Counted from the first letter of the stretch, positions 25,857 through 35,773 are shown. The stretch is DNA of 64,000 bases from Maribellus sp. CM-23 (GCF_021354595.1 NZ_JADWYJ010000008.1:98681-162680); one strand, 5' to 3'. Program-made: numbers and translations. The notes: a model not told the origin generated them from the letters alone.

Positions 25857-27667
25857 TTTCTACGATAACATTTTACCCATTCTATTTCGAAATTAACTGC
25901 TGATGAAACCGGATTGATCACCAAACTGGAGGCTTCAATAAACAATTGCTTGTTCATTTCCGGCTTTTCCTGTTTCAAAATTTCCACTTCGTTAATTTTC
26001 CAAGTGAATGTTGAGCCCGCCTTTTCAACACTAAAAATGTAGGTGCTTTTTTTGAGGTTTGAGATATCGATTCCCTGGCTTTCTACCTTCCCGCTACCAT
26101 TCAGGAAAGTAAAACCCAGATGGTTTCTGGCCCCCATCTCCAACAAATTCACACGGTTGGTTGCCTTTTCCCCGGTAAGGTACAAAGAGCTGACAACCTG
26201 TTTTACAGGATCGAATTTTATTTTAGCTTCCAGAATTCCGTCTTCCACCATAAACCTTGGCGCACTTGAAACCAGCCCGGATGTGTATTCAAAATCGGTC
26301 GGTACAAACCCTGCCGGCATTTGCCAAACTTTTCCTTTTGCTTTCTCTTTTTTTACCTGGATCACCAGCTTTTCTTCCACCTTCAGGTTATTTCCACTGG
26401 TAAAAATATTGAGGTCGCCCGGCATGGCATAATTCTCGCCCAGCAATTTATCGGCCACCGGAGTAGCAGTCGACCATTTTTCTGTATCCAGTTTTCTGCC
26501 CGAAAAATCATCTTCAAAAACAACTTCCAGGTTTCTAAACAAATCAAAATCTTTGGAATCCTTGTACTTGAAATAATTTACAAAATCAGGTATTTGTTTG
26601 TCTTTCAGATATTGCTGATACCTGGCGTATTCGGGCGTTTTCTCCCAACGTTTTTTGTCTTCCAACCAGGCTTTTTGTTTCCGGTATTCTTCCGACTGCA
26701 AAAGCGCATCCAGTTCGTGGTAGCGTTTCAGGTCGAAAGAATCTTTTACATCGAGGTAATTTTTATACAACGAAGACTTCTCGTACTTCAACACAAACTT
26801 TACGGTATCGTCGGCAGCAAGTCGTTTAAACTCGGCCTGTTTCTTATAGGCCTCGCTCTTTTCAAACTTCTGCTTGTCTTTCAAAAAAGCTTCCTTTTCT
26901 CTGAACTCTTTCGACTCCACCAAAGCTTTTAGTTCGAGGTATCTCTTCAGATCATGACTGCTACTGATCTCTTTATAAAGTTTCAGTTTTTTTGATTTCT
27001 CCAGCTTAAAATAGGCTTTGATCTCGCTGTCGCCCATAATTTTTCTGAACGCCGCTTTGTCTTCCTTGCTGCGGTCAGAAGCATTTTTCAATTCATTATA
27101 CTTTTTGAATTTTTCGGAGTTTGCAAGGGCTTCGTGCCTCTTCAAAACCTCGGAGCCGTGCAATTCGAGGTAAGCTTTTATTCCTGCCGACTTTGCAAGC
27201 TTTTTGTATTCGAGCAGGTGCTTCTCCTCTACCGAACCTTTAAATACCTGGCTGCTAATTTCCTTTTTGTCCTTTTCAAACTGCCCTTCCTTCATATAAT
27301 CGAGCAATACATAGTAGTTCTTCAGTTTGTCGGACTCACGTTCTTTTTCAAACCGTTTTAAATCGGAAGACCCTTCCACCGAAAAATATTTCTTAATGGG
27401 TCCCGACTTCTTTAGCCGCTCAAATTCCTTCCATTCTTTCTCTTCCTTACTCCCCTTATAGCTAAGGCCCTCAATCTCTTTTTTCTTGTTTTTATAAGCC
27501 TCCGAATTCGCCCAAGCTTCCAGCTCCAAAAACAGCTTTAATTCTTCCGAGCTTTCGGTCTTTAAAAATGCATCGAAATCTGCTTTTAACTGGGCTCTTT
27601 GCTTTTCAATGGTTGCCGTAGGTTTAATTTTACCAGTAAGTTGAAGTGAAAAGATTTTGAATGACAT
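25853..27667 (-). CDS. Helical-repeat protein with C-terminal degenerate GH16-like domain
   Basis: Residues about 15-370 form imperfect repeats of roughly 35-40 residues rich in Lys, Glu, Leu and Tyr, with recurring cores such as SE.YKK...FK.L.....V..YL..E.S..LK.Y. They look like long amphipathic helices. From about residue 375 the sequence changes to a concanavalin-like fold: FEDDFSGRKLDTEKWST, GDLNIF, GILEAKIKFDP and a final beta strand, matching GH16 laminarinase-type layout. The catalytic motif E.D..E is replaced by RVNLLE, so the first Glu and the Asp are missing and hydrolysis is unlikely; a binding role is more plausible. There is no signal peptide. It is coupled to the PAS gene. I know no characterised protein with this fusion. 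Confidence 0.75.
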   Translation of the reverse strand: MSFKIFSLQLTGKIKPTATIEKQRAQLKADFDAFLKTESSEELKLFLELEAWANSEAYKNKKKEIEGLSYKGSKEEKEWKEFERLKKSGPIKKYFSVEGSSDLKRFEKERESDKLKNYYVLLDYMKEGQFEKDKKEISSQVFKGSVEEKHLLEYKKLAKSAGIKAYLELHGSEVLKRHEALANSEKFKKYNELKNASDRSKEDKAAFRKIMGDSEIKAYFKLEKSKKLKLYKEISSSHDLKRYLELKALVESKEFREKEAFLKDKQKFEKSEAYKKQAEFKRLAADDTVKFVLKYEKSSLYKNYLDVKDSFDLKRYHELDALLQSEEYRKQKAWLEDKKRWEKTPEYARYQQYLKDKQIPDFVNYFKYKDSKDFDLFRNLEVVFEDDFSGRKLDTEKWSTATPVADKLLGENYAMPGDLNIFTSGNNLKVEEKLVIQVKKEKAKGKVWQMPAGFVPTDFEYTSGLVSSAPRFMVEDGILEAKIKFDPVKQVVSSLYLTGEKATNRVNLLEMGARNHLGFTFLNGSGKVESQGIDISNLKKSTYIFSVEKAGSTFTWKINEVEILKQEKPEMNKQLFIEASSLVINPVSSAVNFEIEWVKCYRRK

Positions 27668-27907
27668 CCGTTTGTATGTTAGATTCGTTTCTCAAAAATA
27701 GAAATTTCGGTCGTTATTTTACCTAACCAAGGCAACACATTTCCCACAGCGGGCATTTTTTACCAAAACCGTCTCTCAAAAGCCAGTTTTTAACAAAATA
27801 AAAAACACGGGTAAATTTTCAAGATCAGGTTGTTTATATGTTTTCCCCGCTGCAATTGGCTATTCATCTTATTTTAAATAGTTTTGATTTTCATCAAAAT
27901 TTCCGCT

Positions 27908-28777
27908 ATGATCAGGAATTCTGAATTAATAATGAACCCCGACGGATCCATTTTTCATTTGCATCTGAAACCTGAAAACATTTCAGACAATATAATCCTC
28001 GTGGGTGACCCGGCCAGGGTTGACACCATTGCCAAACTTTTCAGTGAAATTGAGTTTACGACTCAAAACCGTGAATTCAAAACAGTTACCGGATGGTACA
28101 ACAACAAACGTTTTACACTGCTTTCAACCGGAATCGGGACTGACAATATCGATATTGTTGTGAACGAGCTGGATGCGCTGGTAAACATCGACCTGGAGAC
28201 CCGTGAAATAAAAAAAGAGCACAAAAGCCTGAACATTGTTCGAATTGGCACCTCCGGAGGATTGCAAACCGATTTGCCGGTAAACTCGTTTGTGGTTTCC
28301 GAAAAGTCGATTGGTTTCGACGGGCTACTGAATTATTACTCCGGACGAAACAATGTGGTGGACCACGCATTTGAAGAAGCTTTCAAAGCTTACACCGGAT
28401 GGGATGCCTCGCTGGCTTCGCCCTACGTGGCAGATGCTTCTGCCGGACTTTTAGATCTGTTCAGCGGGGAAAATTTTTCAAAGGGAGTAACCATTTCTGC
28501 TCCCGGTTTTTATGGTCCGCAGGGCCGGGAATTAAGAATCCCGCTGGCCTTCCCACAGTTGAATGAAAAAATTGAGTCGTTCTCTTTTAAGGGACTGCGT
28601 ATTACCAATTTTGAAATGGAAAGCTCAGCTATTTATGGTCTTTCAAAGTTACTGGGACACAATGCTCTAACCGTTTGCCTCATTATTGCCAACCGGGTAA
28701 CACTTACGGCGAACGAGAATTACCGCGATGAGATGAAAAGACTGATCCAACTTGTGCTCAACAACCTAGCTAAATAA
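27908..28777 (+). CDS. Nucleoside phosphorylase (PNP/UDP family)
   Basis: The ATG at 27908 is chosen; an upstream TTG (27884) would add only eight residues. The 289-residue product has the phosphorylase superfamily I features: phosphate loop VGDPARV near residue 33, TTQNREF, VRIGTSGGLQTDLPVNSFV (about 108-126) and the substrate motif NFEMESSAIYGL (about 234-245). It cleaves a purine or uridine nucleoside with phosphate. The motif FEMES is shared by uridine- and purine-type enzymes, so the substrate is open. The next gene begins five bases after the stop. Confidence 0.88.
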   Translation: MIRNSELIMNPDGSIFHLHLKPENISDNIILVGDPARVDTIAKLFSEIEFTTQNREFKTVTGWYNNKRFTLLSTGIGTDNIDIVVNELDALVNIDLETREIKKEHKSLNIVRIGTSGGLQTDLPVNSFVVSEKSIGFDGLLNYYSGRNNVVDHAFEEAFKAYTGWDASLASPYVADASAGLLDLFSGENFSKGVTISAPGFYGPQGRELRIPLAFPQLNEKIESFSFKGLRITNFEMESSAIYGLSKLLGHNALTVCLIIANRVTLTANENYRDEMKRLIQLVLNNLAK

Positions 28778-28781
28778 ATCT

Positions 28782-29663
28782 ATGGACAAAACCCGCCTGA
28801 AAGCACTCATTAACCTCCTCGACGACCCGGATGAAACGGTATTTGGGATGGTCGAAAAAGAGCTGTTAAAAAGTAAAGATGACATTATTCCGGAACTGGA
28901 GAAAAAGTGGGAAGCGAGCTTTGACGAACACAGCCAGGAAAGGATTGAAAACATTATTCAGCATTTACAGTTCAAAGAAACCAAGCGGCGAATAAAAAAA
29001 TGGCTGGGTCATTCTGCCGAAGGCAGGAGTCTACTAAACGGCTTTTGTCATGTAGATCGCTTCCAGTATCCCGATTTGAATCCACTGAACATTCAGCTGA
29101 AAATCGAGAACCTGCGAAAAAGCATTTGGCTGGAGCTCAACAATTCGCTTACGCTGCTTGAGAAAGTTACCATTCTGAATCACTTTCTGTTCAACATAAA
29201 CGGATTCGCGATTAACCTCTCCAATCCGCATTCGCCGCAGAATTGTTTTTTGAACCAGCTTTTGGACACCAAGAAAGGCAACCCGGTTTCGATGAGTATT
29301 TTTTACGTCATTGTTGCCCGTCAGCTTGAAATGCCTGCCTACCTTGTCGACTTCCCAAAAAATCCGCTGGTAGCCATTGTAGATGCCGAACTGGCGCAAA
29401 AAGTACACGGAACTTCGGTTAGCTCTGATGTTCTGTTCTACGTTAACCCATCCAACAAGGGCGCCATTACCAGCCGCAAAGAAATTGACTACCACCTGAA
29501 AAAGCATGAATATCTTCCCCTGTACGAATATACCGAACCCAAACCCGACACGCTGTTTCTGGTGCGCTTGCTGGAGTCGATGATGGAAGCTTATCAAACG
29601 GTTGGTTTTACTGACAAGGAAGACAAAATAAAACAGTTGCTGCGCTTGTTTAAAACAGCATAA
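28782..29663 (+). CDS. SirB1/transglutaminase-like (Transglut_core2) protein
   Basis: The 293-residue product has a helical N-terminal third and a central transglutaminase-like domain with NPHSPQNCFLNQLLDTKKGNP (Cys in the nucleophile position) and SMSIFYVIVARQLEMPAYLVDFP. This is the SirB1/Transglut_core2 family (PF13369), often annotated as conserved with no known reaction. The usual C-terminal tetratricopeptide-like tail is partly present (YEYTEPKPDTLFLVRLLES). It is coupled to the phosphorylase gene upstream by a four-base gap. Confidence 0.85.
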   Translation: MDKTRLKALINLLDDPDETVFGMVEKELLKSKDDIIPELEKKWEASFDEHSQERIENIIQHLQFKETKRRIKKWLGHSAEGRSLLNGFCHVDRFQYPDLNPLNIQLKIENLRKSIWLELNNSLTLLEKVTILNHFLFNINGFAINLSNPHSPQNCFLNQLLDTKKGNPVSMSIFYVIVARQLEMPAYLVDFPKNPLVAIVDAELAQKVHGTSVSSDVLFYVNPSNKGAITSRKEIDYHLKKHEYLPLYEYTEPKPDTLFLVRLLESMMEAYQTVGFTDKEDKIKQLLRLFKTA

Positions 29664-29817
29664 TTCTCATTGAATTTTCACCTCAAACTGAATTAACCTA
29701 TCCCATTCCGGGTCAACATCGGCTTTTTTTTAAGCATGTTTGTTGAAAGTCTCCGTGTAACTCCGGCTTTAATCAGTGCAACTCTGTGGCAAAAGATTAT
29801 CAGCAAAAGTTTAAAGC

Positions 29818-29845
29818 AAAAAAAAGGCCTCTGAACCAGAGACCT
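29818..29845 (-). terminator. Terminator of rplS
   Basis: On the minus strand AGGTCTCTG-GTT-CAGAGGCCT forms a 9-bp stem (one G-U pair) followed by seven T. The G-U pair is a mismatch on the plus strand, which supports the minus-strand reading. Confidence 0.85.
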
Positions 29846-29867
29846 TTTTGAATATCGTTGTAAAAGA

Positions 29868-30215
29868 CTAGAATCTTTTTTCTTTGATACGGGCTTTTTT
29901 ACCAGTAAGACTACGTAAGTAGAAGATTCTTTTGCGACGAACGCTACCGCGTTTGTTCACTTCAATTGAATCGATAAACGGAGAATACAATGGGAAAATT
30001 CTTTCTACACCAATGTTTCCCGAAATTTTACGAATAGTGAAAGTTTTGGTAGTTTCTCTTCCGCGAATCTGAATAACCACACCACGGAAATTCTGGATCC
30101 TCTCTTTACCACCTTCCGCAATTTTATAACTTACGGTAATTGTATCACCTGCGCCAAACTTTGGGTGCGACGTTGCTACCTCAAATTCCTTTTCTACTGC
30201 TTTAATTAAATCCAT
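29868..30215 (-). CDS. rplS: 50S ribosomal protein L19
   Basis: I start at the ATG 30215, giving 115 residues beginning MDLIKAVEKEFEV, which matches the L19 family start. A longer in-frame reading to 30299 adds 28 residues unlike L19. Family motifs are clear: GDTITVSYKI, FRGVVIQIRG, TFTIRKISGNIGVERIFPLYSPF and the basic C-terminus RKRIFYLRSLTGKKARI. L19 sits at the 30S-50S interface. The gene stands alone here, with its own terminator. Confidence 0.97.
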   Translation of the reverse strand: MDLIKAVEKEFEVATSHPKFGAGDTITVSYKIAEGGKERIQNFRGVVIQIRGRETTKTFTIRKISGNIGVERIFPLYSPFIDSIEVNKRGSVRRKRIFYLRSLTGKKARIKEKRF

Positions 30216-30247
30216 TTTCTTGTAGTTTTTATAAGTTGGCAATGTAA

Positions 30248-30263
30248 TCCGTCGGCTGACGGA
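30248..30263. repeat. Palindromic repeat TCCGTCGGCTGACGGA (copy 1)
   Basis: One of three near-identical palindromes in the window; the others are at 38150-38163 and 52279-52294. All share the arms CCGTC and GACGG. This copy lies in the leader of rplS. Confidence 0.65.
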
Positions 30264-30391
30264 CAAGAGATTGCATAAAATCGGCTGCAAAAATAGCATT
30301 TCTTTTTATTTCAACAAACTTATTTTTATGTCAAAACTCAATTTTAGTTGACTGATTTTCAGCTAAAAAATAATTTGTCGCTCTAAGTTAC

Positions 30392-30417
30392 AAAAAAAGG
30401 CCTCGCAACGGAGACCT
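30392..30417 (-). terminator. Terminator of the C69 dipeptidase gene
   Basis: Minus-strand AGGTCTC and GAGGCCT pair (one G-U) around a 6-base loop and are followed by a run of T. Confidence 0.8.
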
Positions 30418-30444
30418 TTTTCTATCTGTTTTAGTATGAAATGC

Positions 30445-32133
30445 TTAATGACTTGAACCAACTACTTTAAAATGATCGCCGGTTGCATTTACGATAGCCC
30501 TGTACCACCATTCCGGATATCCGGCAAAAATGGGTGAAGCCGGCATACCTGTTTCAGTACGTTCAAACTGACCGTCTTTTTCTTTTTTGATGTTGCCGTC
30601 AGTGTATTTTACCACCAGGTAATTACGGAGTTCTTTCCAACGTTTAGTCATATTGTTCGCCTCGTTTACCGAAAATTCGGAAATAAAACGACGGGCTTCT
30701 GCATCCCCTTTTTCTTTGTACAGAATTTCGGCCGCTTTGTCAATCACCGGAACATAACTTACAAATTTGTCCTCCAGTTCCGACTGAACCACCTGCACGT
30801 CCTTGATCATATCGTCGTAACGCAGGTAAGCCATGTTTGACACCTGGCTAAATGTCCAGAATGCAGCAGTTTCGCTAAACGTCAGCATGTCACCGTTACC
30901 AACAGCAAAGCACTCCGGAATTTCATTAATTCCGCAATACATAGGAGCATAACAGGTGCTATAAGCATCGTCCACTCCAAACCACAGGATTCCACCGATC
31001 GGATCGGGCAACCAGCTACGGCTCTGAGTAACAAACGAGAAACCGGTTTGCTGAGTTGAAATGGCCCTTTCGTTGCAGTATTGAACTGAATCCACTTCCC
31101 AGGTCAGTCCTCTCCAGCGGTAAGGCAATTTATAAGGGCCTGCTCCCAAATCCTGTGTCATATCCAGTTCAGTGCCTTCGAAATGATCACGCATCATTCC
31201 CATTACATCCTGAACGTCTAACTTTCTGTCAGGCTTAATCCACAACGGCATACGGTTGGTTGGAAAATTATGCTCACCACCATGTTCCACAATACCTTTG
31301 GCGTATTCAGTATATTTCTCCATTCCGGAAGCAACCATGTTAAAACCGGCCCAAACACGGGCGTCGCAAAAACGGGCTCCACCAAAATCAACCGGTGCAT
31401 ACACGTCAGAGAAACTAAAATCCTTGTTCGGTCCGTCGTACCATCCTTTTTCGCGGGCAAAAGAAATTACGTCCTTGGCATACACGCAATTTTCCTTGTC
31501 GTCGAGCGGAAATGTAGTAATACGCGCCTGATTAGCATGTCCGCTAATGTATCCGTCCGGAATACGCATGGCTACCCAAACCGCACCTTTTTCGCCTTCT
31601 CCTTTACCTATCAGTTCCAGTATCCAGGCTTCGTTCGGATCCGAAATCGAGAAAGATTCGCCGGAGCTGTAATATCCGTATTTTTCTACCAGGTCGGTCA
31701 TTACCTCAATGGCTTCACGGGCCGTTTTGGCACGCTGCAAGGCCACATAAATCAAACTGCCGTAATCCATAATAGCACCAGCCTGGCTGGACAGTTCTGA
31801 ACGGCCTCCGAAGGTAGTTTCAGCGATTGCCAGCTGAAATTCATTCATGTTTCCCACCACACTGTAAGTATGGGCAGGTTGTGGTATTTCGCCCAGGTAA
31901 GTCCCGGTATCCCACTCGTAAATCTTGCGCATGGCACCTTCGGGGTGATCCTGTGCCGGCTGGTAATACAATTCACCGTAAAGAGTGTGCGAATCGGCTG
32001 CATAGGTAATCATTACTGAACCATCTACCGACGCACCTTTGGTGATCAGGAAATTAGTACACCCATTCGAAACCTGTTGGTTGATAATCAGAAATGCAAA
32101 AATCAGCATTCCTATCATTGAAATTTTCTTCAT
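30445..32133 (-). CDS. C69-family dipeptidase, secreted
   Basis: The 562-residue product has a signal peptide and then the mature N-terminal cysteine in SNGCTNFLITKGASVDGS. This is typical of C69 peptidases (PepD-like), which become active when the Cys is exposed. Further family landmarks are MITYAADSH, SVVGNMNEFQLAIAETTFGG and WIRELEL-like WILELIGKGEG. It should cleave dipeptides in the periplasm or outside, feeding amino-acid use. Flanked by a terminator on the 3' side. The length is normal for the family. Confidence 0.9.
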   Translation of the reverse strand: MKKISMIGMLIFAFLIINQQVSNGCTNFLITKGASVDGSVMITYAADSHTLYGELYYQPAQDHPEGAMRKIYEWDTGTYLGEIPQPAHTYSVVGNMNEFQLAIAETTFGGRSELSSQAGAIMDYGSLIYVALQRAKTAREAIEVMTDLVEKYGYYSSGESFSISDPNEAWILELIGKGEGEKGAVWVAMRIPDGYISGHANQARITTFPLDDKENCVYAKDVISFAREKGWYDGPNKDFSFSDVYAPVDFGGARFCDARVWAGFNMVASGMEKYTEYAKGIVEHGGEHNFPTNRMPLWIKPDRKLDVQDVMGMMRDHFEGTELDMTQDLGAGPYKLPYRWRGLTWEVDSVQYCNERAISTQQTGFSFVTQSRSWLPDPIGGILWFGVDDAYSTCYAPMYCGINEIPECFAVGNGDMLTFSETAAFWTFSQVSNMAYLRYDDMIKDVQVVQSELEDKFVSYVPVIDKAAEILYKEKGDAEARRFISEFSVNEANNMTKRWKELRNYLVVKYTDGNIKKEKDGQFERTETGMPASPIFAGYPEWWYRAIVNATGDHFKVVGSSH

Positions 32134-32256
32134 TACTACTACTTATTTATTTTGCGAAAGAGACAAAGATAATGAAATCAGCTTCCCTTCTTATGATATT
32201 TTGCAGCTTGGAAATTTTACCTCGTCCATTCTAAATGAAAACAATAAATCAATCTG

Positions 32257-33441
32257 TTAAGCTAAACAGCTTTTAATTCGTTCCAATACTTCCTCCATGT
32301 CTTCGTCCAATCCAACCGACAGCCTGACCAATCCGTCAGACAGGCCCATTTCTTTTTGAACTTCCACCGGAACTTCAGAAGAAGTACTGTGTCCGGAACA
32401 ACTAAACAGGGTACGGAAGTAGCCCAAAGAAACAGCCAGGTAACCCACGTTGGCCTGTTGCAATTTGAACATGATCTGGTTGGCATTCTTCTCTGTACCA
32501 AAATCGATGGCCAACAATCCTCCGTAACCAAAACGCTGGTTCATTAGTTGGGTATGGAGTTCGTGCTGCGGATGGCTTTTCAACCCGGGATATTTTAACG
32601 ACAGCCCCATTTCTTCCAGTTTCTGAGCCAGATACATCGCGTTCGCACTGTGCTGTTTCATCCGGAGATGCAGTGTGTGAATGTTCTTCAAAATGCTTGA
32701 AGACCGCAGCGGATCGAGCACGGGGCCCAACAACATGGCCGTACCGTCGTTTACATTCGACAACTTGGCAATAAACTCCTTCGATCCACAAATGGCTCCT
32801 GCCACACAGTCGTTTTTCCCGTTAATAAACTTGGTCATACTGTACACAACAAAGTCGGCTCCCAATTCTGCCGGGGTAAAAATCATAGGCGTAAACGTAT
32901 TGTCGACCATCAGTTTGGCTCCGGCTGCATGCGCAATTTTAGCCAACTCCGGAATATCGGAAACCTGGAGCAAGGGATTTGTAACCGTTTCGGTGTAAAT
33001 AACTTTTGTGTTCGGACGCATGGCATTTTGCACCTGCTCCAGGTTGGTGATGTCCACAAAGCTCACCTCGATGTTGTACCTGGGCAGCCAGTTTTTCAAA
33101 AAGGCATAGGTACCGCCATAAGTTGTAACACTGGTTACAATATGGTCGCCTGAGCTGCATAATTGCAACAATGCACAGGTAATGGCAGCCATTCCCGACG
33201 ATGTTACCCAGGCAGCTTCGGTATTCTCCATCGCCGCCAATGCATCGGCCAGGTATTTATTACTTGGGTTCCAGTGGCGCGAATACAGGAAACAACCTTC
33301 CAGGTGCCCCAAAAAAGTTTCTTCCATGGTTTCGCCTTCCAGAAAAGTATAAGTGGAAGAATCGGTAATGGACGGATTTACACCTCCAAACTCGCCAAAT
33401 TGTTGAATGTCGTAGATTCTCTTTGCAGGATCAGATTTCAT
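32257..33441 (-). CDS. Cys/Met metabolism PLP enzyme (methionine gamma-lyase / cystathionine gamma-synthase type)
   Basis: The 394-residue product is a full-length member of the trans-sulfuration PLP family. Visible motifs: YSRHWNPSN near residue 50, TSSGMAAI (PLP phosphate loop) at about 80, TETVTNPLL (about 150), VDNTFTPMI (about 180) and YSMTKFINGKNDC with the PLP lysine (about 200). It cleaves or exchanges the gamma-substituent of Met, homoserine or cystathionine. The choice between methionine gamma-lyase and cystathionine-type enzyme cannot be made safely; no metB/metC neighbour is present. Confidence 0.88.
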   Translation of the reverse strand: MKSDPAKRIYDIQQFGEFGGVNPSITDSSTYTFLEGETMEETFLGHLEGCFLYSRHWNPSNKYLADALAAMENTEAAWVTSSGMAAITCALLQLCSSGDHIVTSVTTYGGTYAFLKNWLPRYNIEVSFVDITNLEQVQNAMRPNTKVIYTETVTNPLLQVSDIPELAKIAHAAGAKLMVDNTFTPMIFTPAELGADFVVYSMTKFINGKNDCVAGAICGSKEFIAKLSNVNDGTAMLLGPVLDPLRSSSILKNIHTLHLRMKQHSANAMYLAQKLEEMGLSLKYPGLKSHPQHELHTQLMNQRFGYGGLLAIDFGTEKNANQIMFKLQQANVGYLAVSLGYFRTLFSCSGHSTSSEVPVEVQKEMGLSDGLVRLSVGLDEDMEEVLERIKSCLA

Positions 33442-33564
33442 AACTCAGGTAAATTAGTTTGGTGCAATTTAACTGGATTCCCTGCCACTAAGAATGACGA
33501 AAATCTGTTTTTCATCCGGCCACATTGCTGTTAAAAAACACTTATACGACCGGTTTCATTCGGC

Positions 33565-35271
33565 TTACTTCCAAAAACCGGCCTTGTAAACCGAGGTATT
33601 GTCTTTGTAATCGCTTACCGTTAAAACGAATTCGTGCTGTTTTCCAAATTCAAAACGTGTTTTGTCAAAATAATGGGTAATTACATTGTTTTTCGCATCG
33701 TACTCAAACAAAGCCCATTTTCCGTCCAGAATACCTTCAATATTTTTTATGCCCGAAAGATCGTCACTTATTTTAAAACGAATTCGTGTTGATTCGCTTA
33801 AACGACCTTCAGTTATACTAAGCGGTTTGATAACCGGCGGAATAGTATCTACCATCAGAGCATACCGTCCCAAAGTGCGGATGCTTCCTTCCACCCAACC
33901 GTTTTTAAAAGTCCCTCCAATAGCACTTGGCTGTCCGCTTTTTGAATTCAGACTTACAATCAGTACTTTCGGCTCCAGTTCCGAGGGTAGATTGCGCGGC
34001 TTTATCTTTAAGCCTGCCGAATTGTGAAGCGGCACTTTTTCGTTTTTCAAAACCTGAAATTCAGAATAAAAAGCATCGGTAGTCGGTTCTTCCTTGTACA
34101 AAAATTCTTCATCAGAATAAAGTGCTCCCTTGGGGATACTTAGCACACAATTTTCCGACTCAAACAAATTATCCTGGTCGTATTTCATCACGATGCTCCC
34201 ATTCGGAACAATTGCCTGCATTTCTTTAAACTTTCCTTCCACCTTAAATTCAAGCAAAGAAGAATTCCCATAGGTATCTGCCATTTCGAGCTGAACTTTG
34301 TGAAGACCATTGCTTGCCAAAAAAACACCTTGCGAAAGATCGTAAGTATAAATGGGTAGTTGATTTCCGCGATCGACCCAGGTTTTAATAAAACGCCGCC
34401 CCGATTCGATGTACTCGCCGTAAACGATATGGCTGTTGATATACCGCGAGTTGCCAAACGAAAAACGCTTTAGCTGAAAAGCAAAGCTGGTTAGATCGTC
34501 CACCGAGAGGCTGAGCCGGGTGATACCACATTTATTGTAGCTGCCATCCAGGTAATCGTTGGTCTGAATGGCAAAACCCACCGGCCCGTACACCGGAATT
34601 ACCGGATTTCCTTTTACCCAATATTTTCCTTCGGATAAAACCAGCGGATAACTAGTTGCCGCCGGCTGATAATTAACATGCGAAGTGTCGGATAGTGGGA
34701 CTACCAATAAAGAGAACATTTTTGGCGCAATATTATCAACCACTGAAAATCCATATTCCAGAGGGTTTAACGGCTCTTCTGACTGTGTATCCCGAATTTC
34801 AAAATGCAAATGTGGTCCGCCCGAACTACCACTGTTTCCGCTTTTGGCAATTTCCTCTCCCTTTTTCACCTGGAACAAAAATGACGGCACCTCCAGGTCG
34901 ACCCGAAAAGATTTTTGCTCGTATTGCCGGTCTGTCACATATTTTTGAATCGCCGGGGCAAAACGTTCCAAATGCCCGTAAACCGAAGTCGTTCCGTTGG
35001 GATGATGAATATAGAGCGCATATCCGAAACCGGAGGGAGAAACAGAAATTCGGGAAATATACCCTTCAGCGACTGCATTAACGGGAAATCCGGAAACTCC
35101 CTGCGTCTTAATGTCGATCCCTGAGTGAAAATGATTGCTCCGCAGTTCGGCAAAACTACCGCTTAGCAACAATGGTATTTTTAACGGATCGCTATAGTAT
35201 CTCTCCTGTGCATTTGTTCCCAGTGCGACTATAACCAGGATAAACAGAACGAAAGTTCTCATAAACATCAT
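33565..35271 (-). CDS. Secreted M23-family metallopeptidase
   Basis: The 568-residue product starts MMFMRTFVLF with a signal peptide ending TNAQ; an ATG three codons in could also be used. The LytM/M23 domain is near the N-terminus and intact: NHFHSGID (HxxxD zinc ligands), then YGHL, then SGSSGGPHLHFEI (HxH). The remaining 380 residues are beta-rich and may be a binding or regulatory region. It likely cuts peptidoglycan cross-links. The zinc motifs contrast with those of the degenerate M23-like protein at 20672. Confidence 0.9.
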   Translation of the reverse strand: MMFMRTFVLFILVIVALGTNAQERYYSDPLKIPLLLSGSFAELRSNHFHSGIDIKTQGVSGFPVNAVAEGYISRISVSPSGFGYALYIHHPNGTTSVYGHLERFAPAIQKYVTDRQYEQKSFRVDLEVPSFLFQVKKGEEIAKSGNSGSSGGPHLHFEIRDTQSEEPLNPLEYGFSVVDNIAPKMFSLLVVPLSDTSHVNYQPAATSYPLVLSEGKYWVKGNPVIPVYGPVGFAIQTNDYLDGSYNKCGITRLSLSVDDLTSFAFQLKRFSFGNSRYINSHIVYGEYIESGRRFIKTWVDRGNQLPIYTYDLSQGVFLASNGLHKVQLEMADTYGNSSLLEFKVEGKFKEMQAIVPNGSIVMKYDQDNLFESENCVLSIPKGALYSDEEFLYKEEPTTDAFYSEFQVLKNEKVPLHNSAGLKIKPRNLPSELEPKVLIVSLNSKSGQPSAIGGTFKNGWVEGSIRTLGRYALMVDTIPPVIKPLSITEGRLSESTRIRFKISDDLSGIKNIEGILDGKWALFEYDAKNNVITHYFDKTRFEFGKQHEFVLTVSDYKDNTSVYKAGFWK

Positions 35272-35446
35272 TTAGTTGGCCTGCAAATTTAACTTTTTAC
35301 TGGCTTCAATTTTTACTACAACGAAGCGCAAACTATTTTATTTGCAAAATCTTACGTCGCTGGTACCTTCATCTCATTAACACAGAGATGTTAGCATTAT
35401 TTATCCCCAAACAAATACTTTTACTTTCTTAGTATTGAAAAAAAGT

Positions 35447-35454
35447 TAACTTTG
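35447..35454 (+). promoter_or_regulatory. -7 box for zapB-zapA
   Basis: TAACTTTG fits TAnnTTTG and lies 20 bases upstream of the zapB-like ATG. No clear -33 element. Confidence 0.4.
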
Positions 35455-35473
35455 CCTCTGAAATGCAGCTATA

Positions 35474-35767
35474 ATGACCGAAGAAGATCGTTTGCTTCTG
35501 AAAGAATTAAAAACGAATGTGCAGCAATTATTCAGCAGTTTCAAGCATTTGGAAAATGAAAACCAGTTGTTGCACGACGAAATTTCGAAACTCCGTAATA
35601 AAATCGGAGAATTGGAGCATGAAAAGTCGGAGGTCGGTCGAAAAAATGAGCAACTAAAAATTGCCAACCAATTGTTATCTGAAAAACAAGGCAACGGGGA
35701 GGCAAAACAGAAAATTAACTTATTGATACGGGAGATTGATAAATGTATCGCATTACTAAATAAGTAA
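35474..35767 (+). CDS. Coiled-coil cell-division accessory protein (ZapB-like)
   Basis: The 97-residue product is almost entirely a coiled coil: heptad-like LKTNVQQLFSSFKHLENENQLL continuing to EISKLRNKIGELEHEKSEV. Position immediately before zapA (6 bases) and size support a ZapB-type partner that links the Z ring via ZapA. Sequence identity to ZapB cannot be claimed from composition alone, since coiled coils are poorly diagnostic. Confidence 0.7.
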   Translation: MTEEDRLLLKELKTNVQQLFSSFKHLENENQLLHDEISKLRNKIGELEHEKSEVGRKNEQLKIANQLLSEKQGNGEAKQKINLLIREIDKCIALLNK

Positions 35768-35773
35768 TGTATT

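Noticed and set aside
25853..27667. Active laminarinase (GH16)
   Set aside because: The catalytic E.D..E motif is not conserved and there is no signal peptide.
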